Source: Roridomyces roridus (Eukaryota > Basidiomycota > Agaricomycetes > Agaricales > Mycenaceae). From it: a stretch of 64,000 bases of DNA. The stretch's first letter is position 1. The number at the start of each line of letters is the position of its first letter. The stretch lies in assembly GCA_029378245.1 (NCBI GenBank), contig JARKIF010000002.1, positions 3,962,066 through 4,026,065 of the forward strand, read 5' to 3'. This document shows, one piece after another, positions 10,489-22,751 of this stretch. The position numbers were made by a program, and so were the translations under genes. The notes under the pieces were generated by a model. It made no database searches and had not been told where the DNA came from. It was given only the letters and a program-made list of their open reading frames with translations.

Positions 10489-11910
10489 TGATACGACTGC
10501 AAAATGAACACGCTAGGAATACGTGAAATTTCGCGATTTCTCTTATAACCAACAGTAGTATCATCTCACGAGAGCGCTAGTGCTGAGCCCAGAAGCAGCT
10601 AGTAGGATTACGATGCATGGTGTACTGTACGGGTCGAAGGGGAACCTAAGATGACTGACGGACCCACTCCGAAACACGTAGGAGTTCGTGCTAGTCCTCT
10701 TACCAATGGGAATATCTTATAACCAAGTCGTTGAGCTCTGGTTCAATCCGATGGTTACAAGGGAATTAGCAGCAATTGGGAATAAGCGGACGGTTGAGTC
10801 ATCGATCACGATCGAGGCCTCAGCTGGAGTCATTACCAACCGGAATGATGGCGCCGGAAGATCGTGTGCCTGGTCTGTGACATCGGAACACGGGAGCACT
10901 CTGGAATCACTACTTGCGAGCTTCGGAATGGTGTCTTTAACGACGGGATACCCAAGATATGGGTATCAGATTAAAGCTACGGACCAGTACTATCCGGTCC
11001 TGGAATGATAGCGCAGAGGAGGAAAGATGGGAATAATGGAACTCGACTTCCGACCCTCGGCATCAGCCTTACCAAACTGAAACATGATGGATCGACGGCT
11101 GACTGAGCTTGGGATGGTGCGAGGATGGCGCCATCCAACCTGTAGACCAATGAAATAGCAAGGATACCCTAATTGCGTTGCGAAGATCGCATTCCTGTAT
11201 TATTTATTAGATTGCCGGACTTGTATATAACTAGGTAGAGTGTTCCCTTGGAGGCCGAACAATCACCCCCGTCTGTTGTACGCATTAGCGTCTCTAAAGG
11301 GTTGTGCTTGGGCTTTCGAGGTGCACTGTGTTGGATAGTGGCTTCTTAAAGTTTGTACTAGTTGGAATCATATTATTTTGAATCGGAATCGTCGTCATTG
11401 TTGAAACCAAATCGTCGTACTCGCCTCAATCAAGAATCTATTAAGCAATCAGTCAAGTCAAGTCGTTGGAACATCGTTGTATTTGGCTAGGGAATCTCAG
11501 TACCAGTCGGGAAGAAGAGTAGGATCGAGTTGCGAAGTTTCGGAATAAGGAATACGATCGGTGTTTGACCACCAACCCACCTACTACATCAATCTTATCA
11601 ACTACAGCTGAGAAGCTATACAATCTACCAAAAGGGTTGCTTGTTCCAGTCTCGACTGAACCTAATACCCGTCCCTTGGAAATACCACTTTCCTTCGGAA
11701 TAAACTTATTACTTTCTCCCTCCACAACCTACTACCTGTATAAGGACCTGTATTGGGACTTTTACTCGTCTGAACACTCGATTGAATACACTCGCTACGA
11801 GCTCGTGTCTGTGTTGGTTATCTAAATAAGCTACTTGCTTATTCCTGTGTACCACCGTATACGATACAGTGGTGTTGGGTTTCTCCCTTGGGTTTAGAGC
11901 ACATTCGTCA
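10489..11910 (+). repeat. 5' LTR of the Gypsy element
   Basis: It spans 1422 bp from TGATACGACTGC to CATTCGTCA. Compared with the 3' LTR it has an extra 17 bp near 10765, lying between two copies of GGGAAT, so the other copy probably lost it by slippage between those short repeats. Overlapping open frames of 86-90 codons on both strands at 11453-11825 recur in both LTRs, but they look like chance frames in an AT-rich block. Confidence 0.95.
11223..11230 (+). promoter_or_regulatory. Candidate TATA box of the LTR
   Basis: GTATATAACTAGG lies about 680 bp before the LTR end and is unchanged in the 3' LTR (around 26995-27007). It is the clearest TATA-like motif in the LTR, but no transcription start can be fixed from sequence. 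Confidence 0.35.
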
Positions 11911-11930
11911 TCTGGAGCCCACCGCGAGGG
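11911..11930 (+). other. Candidate primer-binding site
   Basis: Two bases after the LTR end the sequence reads TGGAGCCCACCGCGAGGG. TGG directly after an LTR is the usual start of a site pairing with the CCA end of a tRNA. I could not match it to a specific tRNA from memory, so the primer identity is open. Confidence 0.4.
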
Positions 11931-12393
11931 TGAAGTTTTAAGCTACCTTCGGAGCTTAAATTGGGTTTTTATAACCAAGGCCTATCGTTGTTGGGGGCAT
12001 TCCCAATAATACATCCGAGTTTTCGCTATTCCGCCTAACGGCAAGGAACGTCAACTCGAAAACAAAAACGCTGGTGACTTTCCGAATCTCCTTCGAGATC
12101 CGGGACAGTTAAACGCAGGCCTGAATCGTTCTCATACGACGGCTGCTACCGGTCGACAGACCAAAACCTCTCTCGCTGCAAAGGCAACTCTGGTTGCACC
12201 GCTTGAGAGCGCGCGTTTCCCTACAAAGAAGGGAACATCTACGAGACCAAGACCTTCTGGTGCATCTACTACGCAAGGAAACCCCGAAGCAGGACCATCT
12301 AGGACCGAAGGGAATACCGAGCAACTGGACACCACATCTGAGTCTATTTCGACACGCATCTTACCTCCCCGCAACTTTACAACAACCACAAGA

Positions 12394-14104
12394 ATGTCTT
12401 TCAAAATACCTGCGTCTTACGACCAGAACCGGCCTAGATTCGATGAAGAAACGGCCTCGAGTTTGAAGTCTTTTATCAGAGACTGTGATACGGTGATTCA
12501 GAATGGGGGAATCATTGAGGAAGAGAAGAAGAAGAAGCTGATGGTGGACTATTTGGGTAACGCCAACACGCGGGAACAATGGTCTATGCTGCCTTCGTTC
12601 GCTGCCCCAGGGACGTACGATAGCTGGAAAAGCGAGATTCTAGAACTGTATCCTGAAGTAGAGGATATGGACCTAGGTTCACTACCGCGACTCAGAGAAA
12701 TTTGTGCACAGAGCAGGCCGATTTCCCGCGCCGAACTCGGGAAAGTACGTCGGTTCAAGATGGCATTTGTCAATGAGGCGGAAAAGCTTCTTTCCGGGTC
12801 AGCTCAAGTTACGAACAAGCAACTCGTGGAGATGATTCTCGAGGTCTTCGAAACGTCGTTCTCGTCGGAAATAGAAACCATAATGAACCATCAGGCGATT
12901 ATGGCCTCGATTGGGCCCCAACCGGCGGCTCTTCCGATGGGATCGCGTAGAGGGGATAAGCTACCCTATAAACAGGTGTTCGAAATAGCTGACCATATAT
13001 CGGATAATTGGTCTGGGCGCTCTGCAATGAGTCTACTCGGAGGGACTCCACCGAGGCAGATTCAGGCTCCTACCTATATTACTCCCGCGTCCGTGAAACC
13101 AGAAAAGGGATTCAAGGCGGAGATTGATGATAGGATGGAGGCGTTTGCTGGTGAGATAGCTGCCATGAAGGACACCGCCGCTTTGAGCGCAAAGCGAATG
13201 GAAGATTCTTTCAAACGTATGGAGTCCTCTTTTGAGAACTCTATCCGTATGATGAACCAGAATGTCCGGGCTGCCCCACCACATATGCAGCTGACGCAGA
13301 ACGGAACTGCACAGCGTCCAGAAGAGAACCAGAGCCAGCCTCGGGAAGAGAGTTATAGAAGGCAGGACGGTTATAACAACCGCCAGAGGGAAGATGGCCA
13401 ACGCCCGGAGCAAGGGCCTTGTTTCTTTTGCAATGAGCCACACATGGTTAGGAACTGTCCGCACAAGGATGAGTATATCCGACTTGGGTGGATCATTCTG
13501 GACAACGGGTTGCTCAAGATGGGCAATGGCGGAATGTTCCCCAGGTTCCCAGAAAACATGAGTAGGATGCATAGAGTCGACGAATATTGGCGGCGTAAAG
13601 GGGTTTCCAAAGAAAGCGCGGCGGCGTCTACAAGGACGTCGATACAAGCGTTCTATTTAGGAGGACCAGGAGGAGCGAGCGACCACCCTGATCAAGAGAA
13701 TGATCGGATGGATCACTTGTATGATACAAGGGAGGACGAAATACTATCCCAAAAGGTGCAGCAGATGCTAATGGGAAGAAACCAGTATCTCAGCCGCCCG
13801 TCTCAACCTACTTCGCCCTACATGTTCCAGCCGGTTGCTCAACCAAACCTGCCCATGCAAAACTTCGTCAATACAGGCAGGTGTTCAACCACCGCCTGCC
13901 CAACCTCAACCCCAGTTTATACAAGCTTCTCCACTGGTGATACCATCCGTACCACTAGGGCAGGCTTGGGATCTGAACCAGATTATGCAGTTAGTTCAGA
14001 TCTGCCGGGGTGAAGGAGCTGTAACGCCAGAGACACAGCAGCAATTTGTTTCCACTAGAACGGGGGCAACGTCGGATCCGAATCCGCCGGCTCCAAAATT
14101 TTAG
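12394..14104 (+). pseudogene. Gag-like polyprotein, frame-shifted
   Basis: The ATG at 12394 opens a 539-codon frame with a capsid-like N-terminal half, a coiled region of about 50 residues with repeated 'MEDSFKRMESSFENS' character, and one zinc knuckle, CFFCNEPHMVRNC. The knuckle spacing is C-x2-C-x3-H-x4-C, one residue short of the usual C-x2-C-x4-H-x4-C. Near 13880 the natural composition (proline/glutamine-rich, IQLVQICRGEG-like) moves to the +1 frame, which runs to a stop ending at 14104; the original frame ends at 14013. The frame is also open without an ATG for about 330 nt upstream of 12394, so the true start may lie there. Role: particle protein of the element. Confidence 0.75.
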
Positions 14105-14106
14105 TT

Positions 14107-15417
14107 GGTTCAAGGAAGGAGGGCCGGAATAAGGAGAAGCCACCTATTCTACCAACGGTCACCCCTCCTGAGAACGGGAAAACGGCTGATACTGATGATA
14201 ATTGGCGAAGGCAAAAGAAAAAAGTTACTTTTGTGGATGATGAGGAGAGCGGTGGAGAGGAAGCAAGGACAGAGGAAGTTCCACAGAGGAAAACCGCTGA
14301 TCCTAAATCCTCGGCTCAGAGAAGGATGGTTACGTTGGAAGAAGTGACGGACGAGGAAGAGGAAACCTCGGTTCCGTTCGAGAAACTAAAAAGACCAGAG
14401 AAGAAGAAGCGTACTGGTGATATCTCCAGGGATAAGGAGAATCAGCAAATACACGAGAGAGCCTACAAGCTCGTTTCGAAATATGATGATCCTCACCTTA
14501 TTTCGGACCTGTTGGACCAGACGAAGGATACGGAATTAAGAGGCATTACGGTCGGGAAACTCGCTGCTATGAATGGCGACTATGCAAAAAGGCTGAGAGA
14601 TATCACGTTCAAGATCAGGAGGCCAGTCAGGCCGGTTCTACTGAGCACTAATCCTTTGGAAGAAATGTCGGACTTCCCGTTCATGGAAGACGATGATATT
14701 CCCGTGACACTCGAACCAGATGCTATTCATATCGACGAGCTACCTGTGCTCGATTCATTCTATATTTCGACCGAGGAAGACAGAGGGACTATACCAGGGA
14801 GTTTAATTGCCACGGACATAGTCTTGACGTACATTGCCTCATTACCCGAAGGAGAGGTACCGAAACAAATCTTCGCTGCCTGTTCATCGGCGGCATTGAG
14901 AGTGCTCTTCCCGGTGGTGAACGGATCGGAAAAGGTGGAGAGCGTACGAGATGGGGGATCCCAGATCGTGTCCATGGCCTTGACGATTGCGGAAAGGTTG
15001 GGTCTGACATGGGACCCGGATGTTCAAATATACATGCAAAGCGCGAACGGGCAGTTGAAAAAGTCAGCGGGACTGGCTAGGAACGTACCGTTTTTGTTCG
15101 GGGATATAACGGTATATCTCCAAGTGCACGTAATTGATCAACCGGCGTACAATGTACTGCTGGGAAGGCCGTTCGACATCCTTACAGAGGCGGCCACGAA
15201 GGACTTCAAAGATGGAAGACAGACAGTTACCATCTGCGATCCCAATAGCACTAGGAGAGCTACCCTGCCTACTTTTGCCAGGGGAGCACACTCGGTTGCT
15301 GGACGCGTGAAGCAGGCAGTACTGCCCGCGGCTACGGCTCGCGAGGGGAAGTCAAGCGGTCAGGAAGACGAAGACGCTGCAAAGCAGGCAAATTTTCATG
15401 GCTCTTCGAGGAATTAG
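14107..15417 (+). pseudogene. Retroelement protease region
   Basis: The frame is the same as gag's first frame and is open from about 14080; the first ATG is at 14233. The first third is acidic and basic low-complexity. An aspartic-protease-like segment follows, with VRDGGSQIVSM where most families have D-S/T-G, then LGLTWDP, MQSANG, and the closing phrase YNVLLGRPFDILTE. D-G-G at the active site is either a family variant or a damaged residue. The link from gag crosses one frame change near 14095, and the link to pol needs a -1 change in the overlap 15300-15417. Confidence 0.7.
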
Positions 15418-15446
15418 GTCTGGATACCGAAGGAGAAGAGTTAGCT

Positions 15447-18400
15447 GTGAAGTTTGGTTTAGACGAGAATGGGGAAGTACAGATAGAAGGCTACATGGAG
15501 CCTACGCAAGGTCACAGATTTTCATCAGATGAGTTGAAATCGGCGTACCTTGTAGCGTCCATGGAGAAAGGTGCCTTGAATGGGGATCGAGCAGCTACAC
15601 AACTCTTACAAGAGTATGTTGGAGGCCTCGAAAAGAGCGAGACAGGAGACTTTCAAGTCCTTACCTTCGAGGAACGTCTCCCGGAGATAAAGCGTAGCCG
15701 AAGCTCCATTAAAATGCTGAATCGGAAGAAGAAGAGGCGCTTTCACGAAGCTGATTCGACGAAAGAATGCTTCAAGTGTGGAGTAGTGCCTTGCAAGGAA
15801 GATGTTCTGACCCAGGCGGCTGAAGTGCGGGATATTCCTGTTCTAGAGTCATTTGCGGGGAAGAAGTACAAACCGGTGGCGTTGAAAACAAAGCCTGTGT
15901 ACGCGGAGTTACCCGAGAAGTACCAAATTAAACGGGAAATAATAGGGGACCCGTTGAAGGACATTCCCGAACTCTCCACTCGTCCGGGAGAGTTCATTCC
16001 GATAGGTCGGTACTCACAGGAACGAAAGGAAGGAATAGACGCGATCCACTCGGAAGACTTCCTGTGGAAAGAGGAGCGCAAGCTGAGGCATCATTTCATG
16101 AGCATTCAAAACGACGCCTTCGCTTGGGATGACTCGGAAAGAGGCACCTGGAAATCAGAATTCTTCCCACCAATAGAAATTCCCACAGTTGAACACAAGG
16201 TTTGGGTGGAGAGATCTATCCCGATACCAAGAGGACAACTGAGTGAATTCTGTAAAGTGATAAAAAAGAAGATCGACGCGGGTGTCTATGAACCGTCGAA
16301 TTCCTCGTATCGATCCAAGTTCTTCGGCGTCTTGAAGAAAGATGGGAAGAGTATACGCTTGGTACATGCCCTCGAGCCACTGAATGCTGTAACCATTGCA
16401 CATTCGGGAATTCCTCCAGCAACGGATGAGCTCGCAAGTCACTGCTCAGGTAGAGCGTGTGGGGCGGTGTTCGATTTATACTTAGGCTACGACCATCGGG
16501 AGATAGCTGAAGGATCGAGAGATTTCACAACCTTTCAGACGCCTTTTGGTGCTCTGAGGCTGGTGAAGCTACCACAAGGCTGGACGAATTCAGTACCAAT
16601 CTTCCATGATGATGTGACGTTCATACTGAAGGACGAGATCCCGCACATCACTGTTCCGTATATTGACGATGTGCCTGTAAGAGGGCCCGGTAGTAGATAT
16701 CAGGACAAGGATGGGACATATGAGACTATCCCGGACAACCCTGGGATACGTCGTTTTGTCTGGGAGCACTTTGTGAACCTTAACCGGATCGCACAGAGGT
16801 TGAAATATTGCGGAGGCACGATTTCCGCTCTAAAAGTCATCTTGTGTAAATCGGAATTCACTGTTGTTGGTCACGTATGTTCCTTTGAAGGCAGGAAACC
16901 GTCGACAGAGAGGATTGGGGTTATATCAAGGTGGCCACCTTTACAAGATGTGTCTCAAGTACGACAGTTCCTGGGTGTCGTTGGAGTACTGAGGATGTTC
17001 ATCAAGAATTATTCGATAAAAGCCAGCAGATTGAATAGGCTGCTACGCAAGGATATCGATTTCGAGTGGACGGACAAGGAGCAAGCTTCAATGGATATGC
17101 TGAAGAGATCGGTGGAAAATTGTGAAGCGTTGAAGCCTCTAAACTACGATTGGGACTCGGACATTGTATTGGCTGTGGACACTTCGTGGATGGCCATAGG
17201 GATTGAAATATATCAGGTCGACCCGAACGACCCTCGAAAGAGGTACTATGCCAAGTTCGACTCTATTCCCTTGAATGAAAGAGAGGCCAGGTTCTCACAA
17301 CCGAAGCGGGAATTGTACGGGCTGAAGCGGGCTTTAGAACATATGCAGTATTGGCTGCTAGGTTGCAGGAAGCTTGTGGTAGAGACGGACGCTCTATACA
17401 TCAAAGGAATGCTGGACAATCCTGGGATGGGACCCAACACTACTATTAACCGCTGGATCGAGGAAATTCTCATGTTCCATTTTACGCTCAAACACGTAAA
17501 GGGGAGTACCTTCTCGCCTGATGGTCTCTCTAGAAGGAAGCGCCAAGAGGGTGATGAGGTCCATGGAAGCCCGGAGGATGGGTTTGATGACAACCCGCCC
17601 CCGGAAAAACACGAAGAGTGGGACTATTCTATAGATCAGCCCTTCGAGTTTGAAGATTTCAAGACCGGAATAGACACCCGAGGAGGCTACTTTGTGGAAA
17701 TAAAAGACGAATCTCGACCGTCAGACACAGTCTTGATGGATATCTTCGAGCAGCAGTGTAGAGAAGCGTATATGGACGAACGGGAGGAAGCTAGGGTTCT
17801 TCGAACCAAATTCGAGGAGCTAGGTGAACCTATTCCGCAGTTCATAATGAGTCACATCCGGGAGGAAGAACCTTTACTGCCAGATGATGCGTTCAAGTTC
17901 GATCCTAAGAAGCGGGAAACCTACCCTGAGGATCAGCGCACTGATTCTGCGAAGCGGCAGGATGAGAGATTGGAAACTGTGCGAGAGTGGCTCGATAACT
18001 CGGGAAAGAATAGGCCGTCTGACTCTGGGAAGAAGGCGTTTCATAAGCTTATGAAATACGCTAGGAACTTCTTCCTGGACCAACGAGGACGCCTATTCAG
18101 GAAATCAGCGGATGGTGCACACAAGTTGGTGGTGAATAAGGAACACAGGATGTACATGATGAGAGGGTCTCATGACAGTCTGGGGCATAGGGGAGCGTAT
18201 GCGACGAAATCACTGGTGGAACAGCGGTTTTGGTGGCCTGAGATGGAGCGAGATATCGCTTGGTATGTCAGGAGTTGCCATTTGTGCCAAACCAGACAAG
18301 AAGAGTTGCTACGCATTCCGCCCGTTCCTACTTTTACACCGTGCCTATTCCAAAAGATTCACGTCGACGTTGCGGTCATGAGTGTGGTTTCAAATGGACA

Positions 18401-19500
18401 CCGATATGTGGTTGCGGCCCGAGACGCACTTAGCCGTTATCTAGAAGCTAAAGGACTGAGAGCGGATAATGCGCCGGCGCTAGGCAGGTTCTTGTTAGAG
18501 AACATCATATGTCGATGGGGTTGTCCAAAAGAGATTGTAACAGACAACGCACCGCAGTTCCTGGCGGCGATTGAATGGTTACACCAGAAGTACGGGATTA
18601 CGGGAATAAGGATTTCACCGTATAATTCCCAGGCGAACGGACCGGTTGAGTCGGGACATAAGCACATGAGACAAATGTTGTACAAAGCAACGGGAGGCGA
18701 CGTACGGAAGTGGTTCTGGTTCTTACCCCAAGTGATATGGGCGGATAGAATTACTACCCGACGTGGTCTTGGGTGCTCACCTTACTATGCAGTAACGGGA
18801 AGTCACCCGAGTGTCCCGTTGGACTTGGTAGAGGCGACGTGGCTAGTGGAATACCCTGGGGAGATAATCTCTACGGCGGAATTAATTGGTCTACGAGCTA
18901 GGGCTCTGGCAAAGCACCGTCAACATTTGGAAGAAATGAGGGACAGAGTGGACGCAGAAAAATTGGCTGCGGTGAGGAAGTACGAGCAAGAGTTCAAGCA
19001 TTCCATCAGAGACTACGACTTCCAGCCAGGGAGGCTAGTCTTAATCAGGAATACGCGCGTTGAAAAGTCGTTGAACGCGAAGTTTGAACCCAAATACCTT
19101 GGACCGATGGTTGTACTACGTCGGACGAAGGGAGGATCGTACATAATGTGTGAAATGAATGGAGCAGTATACCCGGGTAAAGTGGGAGCTTTCAGGGTTA
19201 TACCATATATAGCTCGAAAATTCATAGGGCATCGAAAGAAGGTCGAAGAGCTTATTGACATGTCGAAGGAAGGAATTGGACGCGTTAGTGATCAAGAAAG
19301 CGGGAGGAGAAGAGCCGCTGGATCGAGACCTACAGTTTGAGGATATGACCCTGAACCCAGGATGGGAAGAGGAGGAGTCCGAGGACGAGCGGGATGGTCC
19401 TGCGGCAGAGGAAGAAGTTGAAGAGATGGAAGAAGACCCAGATCCGTCACAAGTCAGACGCTCGAATAGGAAACGAATTCAGAGGGAACGTTCACATTGA
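15447..19500 (+). pseudogene. Pol: reverse transcriptase, RNase H, integrase (C-terminal frame change)
   Basis: A single 1297-codon frame runs to 19340 and is open further upstream into the protease overlap. Reverse transcriptase is at about residues 270-420 with the active site YIDD near 405 (16656). RNase H starts near residue 576 (AVDTSWM) and includes VETDALYIKGML. The integrase zinc-binding H-H-C-C lies near 907-945 (HDSLGH..CHLC). The catalytic D, D, E are near 973, 1032 and 1067, with 34 residues between the last two. Around 19265 the expected C-terminus moves to the +1 frame and continues, acidic, to a stop at 19500. All catalytic motifs are present, so enzyme sequence is preserved apart from frame changes. 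Confidence 0.88.
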
Positions 19501-19751
19501 ACCTAGATACAAGTGCGAGAGCGGACACGGTACTGTACTATGACTACCCAAGCACGGGGGTGTGAACGTGGCTACAAAGGATTAAGCTCTTGTGAAATAA
19601 AGAAGTGAGGAAGGAACGAACCTGGAAGAGCACCTAGAAGCGTCTAACGCGGAAACGCTCGCATCCAACGAGGAAGGTGTTCACGACGTCTGGAATACGA
19701 GTACCACGGTCATCCGTGCTATGCTTGCGGTTGAAGGCGATTTGAGCAACC

Positions 19752-20075
19752 TTAATCTCGACAGGAAGGCGAGCAGCGTAGCAACGCCTTCGGAACCGGC
19801 CACCAGCGTGAGCGTGGGTTCCTCAAGGAAAGGGAATCTAAGGGAGTGACATGAATAAGCTCGAAGTCGAGGGCCGAGGAATAGCCTATAACTGCACCCA
19901 GAAGCGGGCAGGTCCGAGCCATGAGTCTGTTCACTTCCTTCGGTACGATCTCTTCAGCACGCAAGTCGAGGAAGTCGGAAGACGCGGAAAGCAGGTGAAC
20001 CCAGTCACTAACGAGGTGCTGGGGCGGTTCGAAGTCGGGAATGGGAGTTATGCGGACGGTGCGTGCGACGAACAT
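19752..20075 (-). CDS. Small antisense gene candidate inside the Gypsy element (107 aa)
   Basis: An ATG at 20075 gives MFVARTVRITPIPDFEPPQH and 107 residues in all, with a mixed, globular-looking composition. It is the first minus-strand gene after pol and shares orientation with the other three antisense genes. The last 20 residues are arginine- and proline-rich and may be intron read-through, so the true end could be earlier. No family recognised. Confidence 0.4.
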   Translation of the reverse strand: MFVARTVRITPIPDFEPPQHLVSDWVHLLSASSDFLDLRAEEIVPKEVNRLMARTCPLLGAVIGYSSALDFELIHVTPLDSLSLRNPRSRWWPVPKALLRCSPSCRD

Positions 20076-20338
20076 GGTGTATAAAGGGTGAGATGGGAAC
20101 AAACCCGTCCCCGGCTTATATACACTTGAGGTCAGCACCCGGAAACGCGACGCCCGGAGACGGATTGAAAGGAGCATGACAATGCGGAAGGAACGATCTC
20201 GCTAGGAAAAATAGTGGGACGGCTCCTAATTCCGGATAATCTTTGAATCTTGCGCTTATAACTACTCTAATACACAGATAGTATTACGGGGAAGAAGCGG
20301 GGTTGAAAGGGTTACGAGGGTTGTGACTAGAGAGGGGA

Positions 20339-20791
20339 CTAATAAACGACCGGTGAAGCCAAGAAGCGAGCCAGAGACTCACACAAGTAGGCGTGGCGGG
20401 CACGACGGTAATCCTCACAGAGGTCGAGGAAAGCCTCGAGCTCGGTAGGAAGCTGACCTCCCGGCCAGGAGTCGCCGAAGTCGTGCGCGATAGCAATACG
20501 GGCGATCTTGATAGCCATGGCCGACACCATCAGACTAACGTCCTGGTCGAGGATAAGGCGCGAGCCTGTCAAAGTCGGAAAGGAAAGGAGTCTGGGAATA
20601 ATTTAGCAGACGGCAAGTAAGAGCTCGGAATAACGCACCCAAGAGGCCGCGCACTCCGTAGCATGATCCCGGGCTGCTGAGTTATTGAGAGGGCCGAATA
20701 AATGGATAAGGCGTTGCTGCATGGACACAGCGCGCTGCCAAGGAAGAATATCGTTGGGTCGGGCGACGTAGGCAGTGTGAGGGTATGGCAT
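20339..20791 (-). CDS. Antisense two-exon gene candidate inside the Gypsy element
   Basis: The first exon begins at ATG 20791 (MPYPHTAYVARPNDILP) and includes AARDHATECAASW. The second exon gives SRLILDQDVSLMVSAMAIK and ends with LARFLASPVVY and a TAG at 20339. A donor GTGCGT or GTGCGC near 20630-20645 and acceptors near 20580-20600 are present, but no choice I tried joins the two frames unambiguously. One base may be missing, or a non-obvious site is used. The leucine- and alanine-rich helical character resembles a small structural or regulatory protein; no function is assigned. Confidence 0.45.
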
Positions 20792-21268
20792 TGTTAGCAA
20801 GCAAAGCCCGGTCGATTCCCTTTTTAAAGGGAGCGGCGGGTGTAGTTTCAAGAGTGGTGCGATTGTCGGAATAAGGTCCCTCGAGAAGATCACTCGGAAG
20901 ACTGTTTCAAGGAGAGCTGAAATGCATCACTATGATTTTGAAATACAGGGGCTTCGCTTACCGAGATTGGAACACGACAGTAGGTCCATTGATGGTAAAG
21001 AAGCACGTCGGCAACAAGCAGCCGCCTGGGAGATCGCTTATACCGATCTTCGGGAAACCGGGTTGGGTTATTCCAAAACAGCAGCGATATATTCAGGGTG
21101 CTAAGGAACTACTTTTCACAAGAGGTATTCTAAGGAGCGTATTGAGTTGGTCAACGGAATAGAGTCTAAAGAGCGTATGAAAGTTGGACAAGAGATCAAG
21201 TAAGGACAGGAAGCGTCGGGAACGACGACGAAGTTTGTTACGGAAAGAACGGAGCAGGAGTATTGGAA

Positions 21269-22751
21269 TTAGTTGCGAGAGTTGCGGGAACGAGTTTGCA
21301 TAGCCTGCGACTTGGCCGAATCATGGGCTCCGGAAACCTGAATCCCACCACGCATGAACGTGGTGCGACGAGGAATCTGGCCTCCCACGAGTGGGGCAGC
21401 GCTACCCGAGGGTTCCGACCTGGGAATAACGTTAGCAAACGAGTCTTAGGAAGGAATGGAGGTATACCTACTGGAAAGTGAAATCCACGGGAACGAGCTG
21501 GCGATCGTTCATAGTGCGACGAACAGCCTCGTACTCGATAAAGACCGCATCGTACTGGCGGACTTCCATGGCGATACGGGTGGCGAGCTCGGCGAGGCGA
21601 GTACGGCATGCGCAGTCAGCGCGGAGGATGCCGTCGTTGGACGCGAGTATGCCGCGATGCTGAGAGGGAATGCGGTTGGCACTCTCGAGGATGCGCTGGA
21701 CCTCTTCGTAAGAGAGGGCTAGAACGGTTATAAGCGAAACGACGCCGTGGAATAAGGAGTACACGAACGGGAGGGACCGTTATGGGCGTTAGAGGCTGGA
21801 GTCGGGGGTTTCGAGGGCGCCTTGTTGTTAGCTCTGAAATTCGCGGGTTGCGTGGGAGTACTGGAACGTTTCTTGAAGTGGAGTTGATCCTGCTCTGAGT
21901 AAACAACGAAGGATAATAGACAAGATGGATGCTACTCACGGCTTTCTTGCGGGAAGGCTGGGAGTCGCCCTCACCCTCGGAATCGGAAACGATGGCGGTC
22001 GCGGTAGGGGTTGCATGAGGCTCGATAGCAGGGACCTGCTTCTCCTTGCCTTTCTGAGGATAGTTATAAGAAACAATCAGAAAATAGGGGAGAAGTAGGA
22101 CGCACGCTAGCCACGGCAGGCTTGTCAACATCCATCACCGAGTCGTCCTTGAGCTCGTCTTCTCCAAGGTCAATGGAGCTGACAGAGTCGACGCTAGGAG
22201 AACGCGCGCGACGCTGGACAGACCCGTAAGCAGAATGTGACCGGAATAACCTAAGGGCGTACCTTCGAGGACGACTTGGATGCCGCAGGCTTGGCGAACG
22301 GGTTCTTGAGGAACGCCTCGATGGCAGGACGACCTGCGCCTCCAGCGATCTTCTGACGAGCAAGGCGGAAGACCTCAAAACGGTCAAGGAATTGACTGAC
22401 GGCAACTGGTGCCTCAGGTTCCTTGTTGCCGTCTTGGGCGAACTTCTCTGCACACTGCCGCATCTTGTTGACGACATTGGAGAGAAGTCCGTTCACGCCA
22501 TCGTGACAGGCGAAGTCGAAGAGGACGGAGTCGGCAAGGATTGGCTCCTGCGGGTTTATTAGACAAAGGACACGGAAACAAAGGAAGCAATGTACCAAGC
22601 ACTCGGCAGTACGAGTCATGGCCTTGAGGAAGGCCTTGGAGCTGGTGTTTTTGGCACCGAGGAGATGCTCAGCTTCGTCACGAGCTTCTTCCCACTCCTC
22701 CCGAACACTAGCGGGAGCAACGAAGGAGGCGGCGTCGGATGAGGGACTCAT
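21269..22751 (-). CDS. Antisense seven-exon gene inside the Gypsy element (396 aa)
   Basis: Hand-spliced exons are 22751-22596, 22547-22263, 22213-22106, 22053-21940, 21892-21763, 21718-21472 and 21419-21269. Their lengths sum to 1191 nt, exactly 397 codons with a terminal TAA. All introns are GT-AG and 44-54 nt. The protein starts MSPSSDAASFVAPAS and has a helical first part (residues about 15-140). A serine/acidic middle follows (SIDLGEDELKDDSVMDVD), then basic proline-rich sequence, then a second helical block with CACRTRLAELATRIAMEV, and a basic tail RSRNSRN. An in-frame upstream ATG (about 22847) is possible. A TATAAAG sits about 100 bp upstream of the chosen start. No known domain recognised; no frame break seen. 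Confidence 0.72.

Noticed and set aside
11453..11825. Overlapping 86-90 codon frames on both strands, present in both LTRs
   Set aside because: Preserved simply because the LTRs are near-identical; composition is not protein-like and both strands are equally open.
14080..14110. Programmed -1 frameshift site between gag and protease
   Set aside because: CCAAAATTTTAG does not put a canonical X-XXY-YYZ heptamer in the gag frame, and no strong downstream structure was seen; an indel is simpler.
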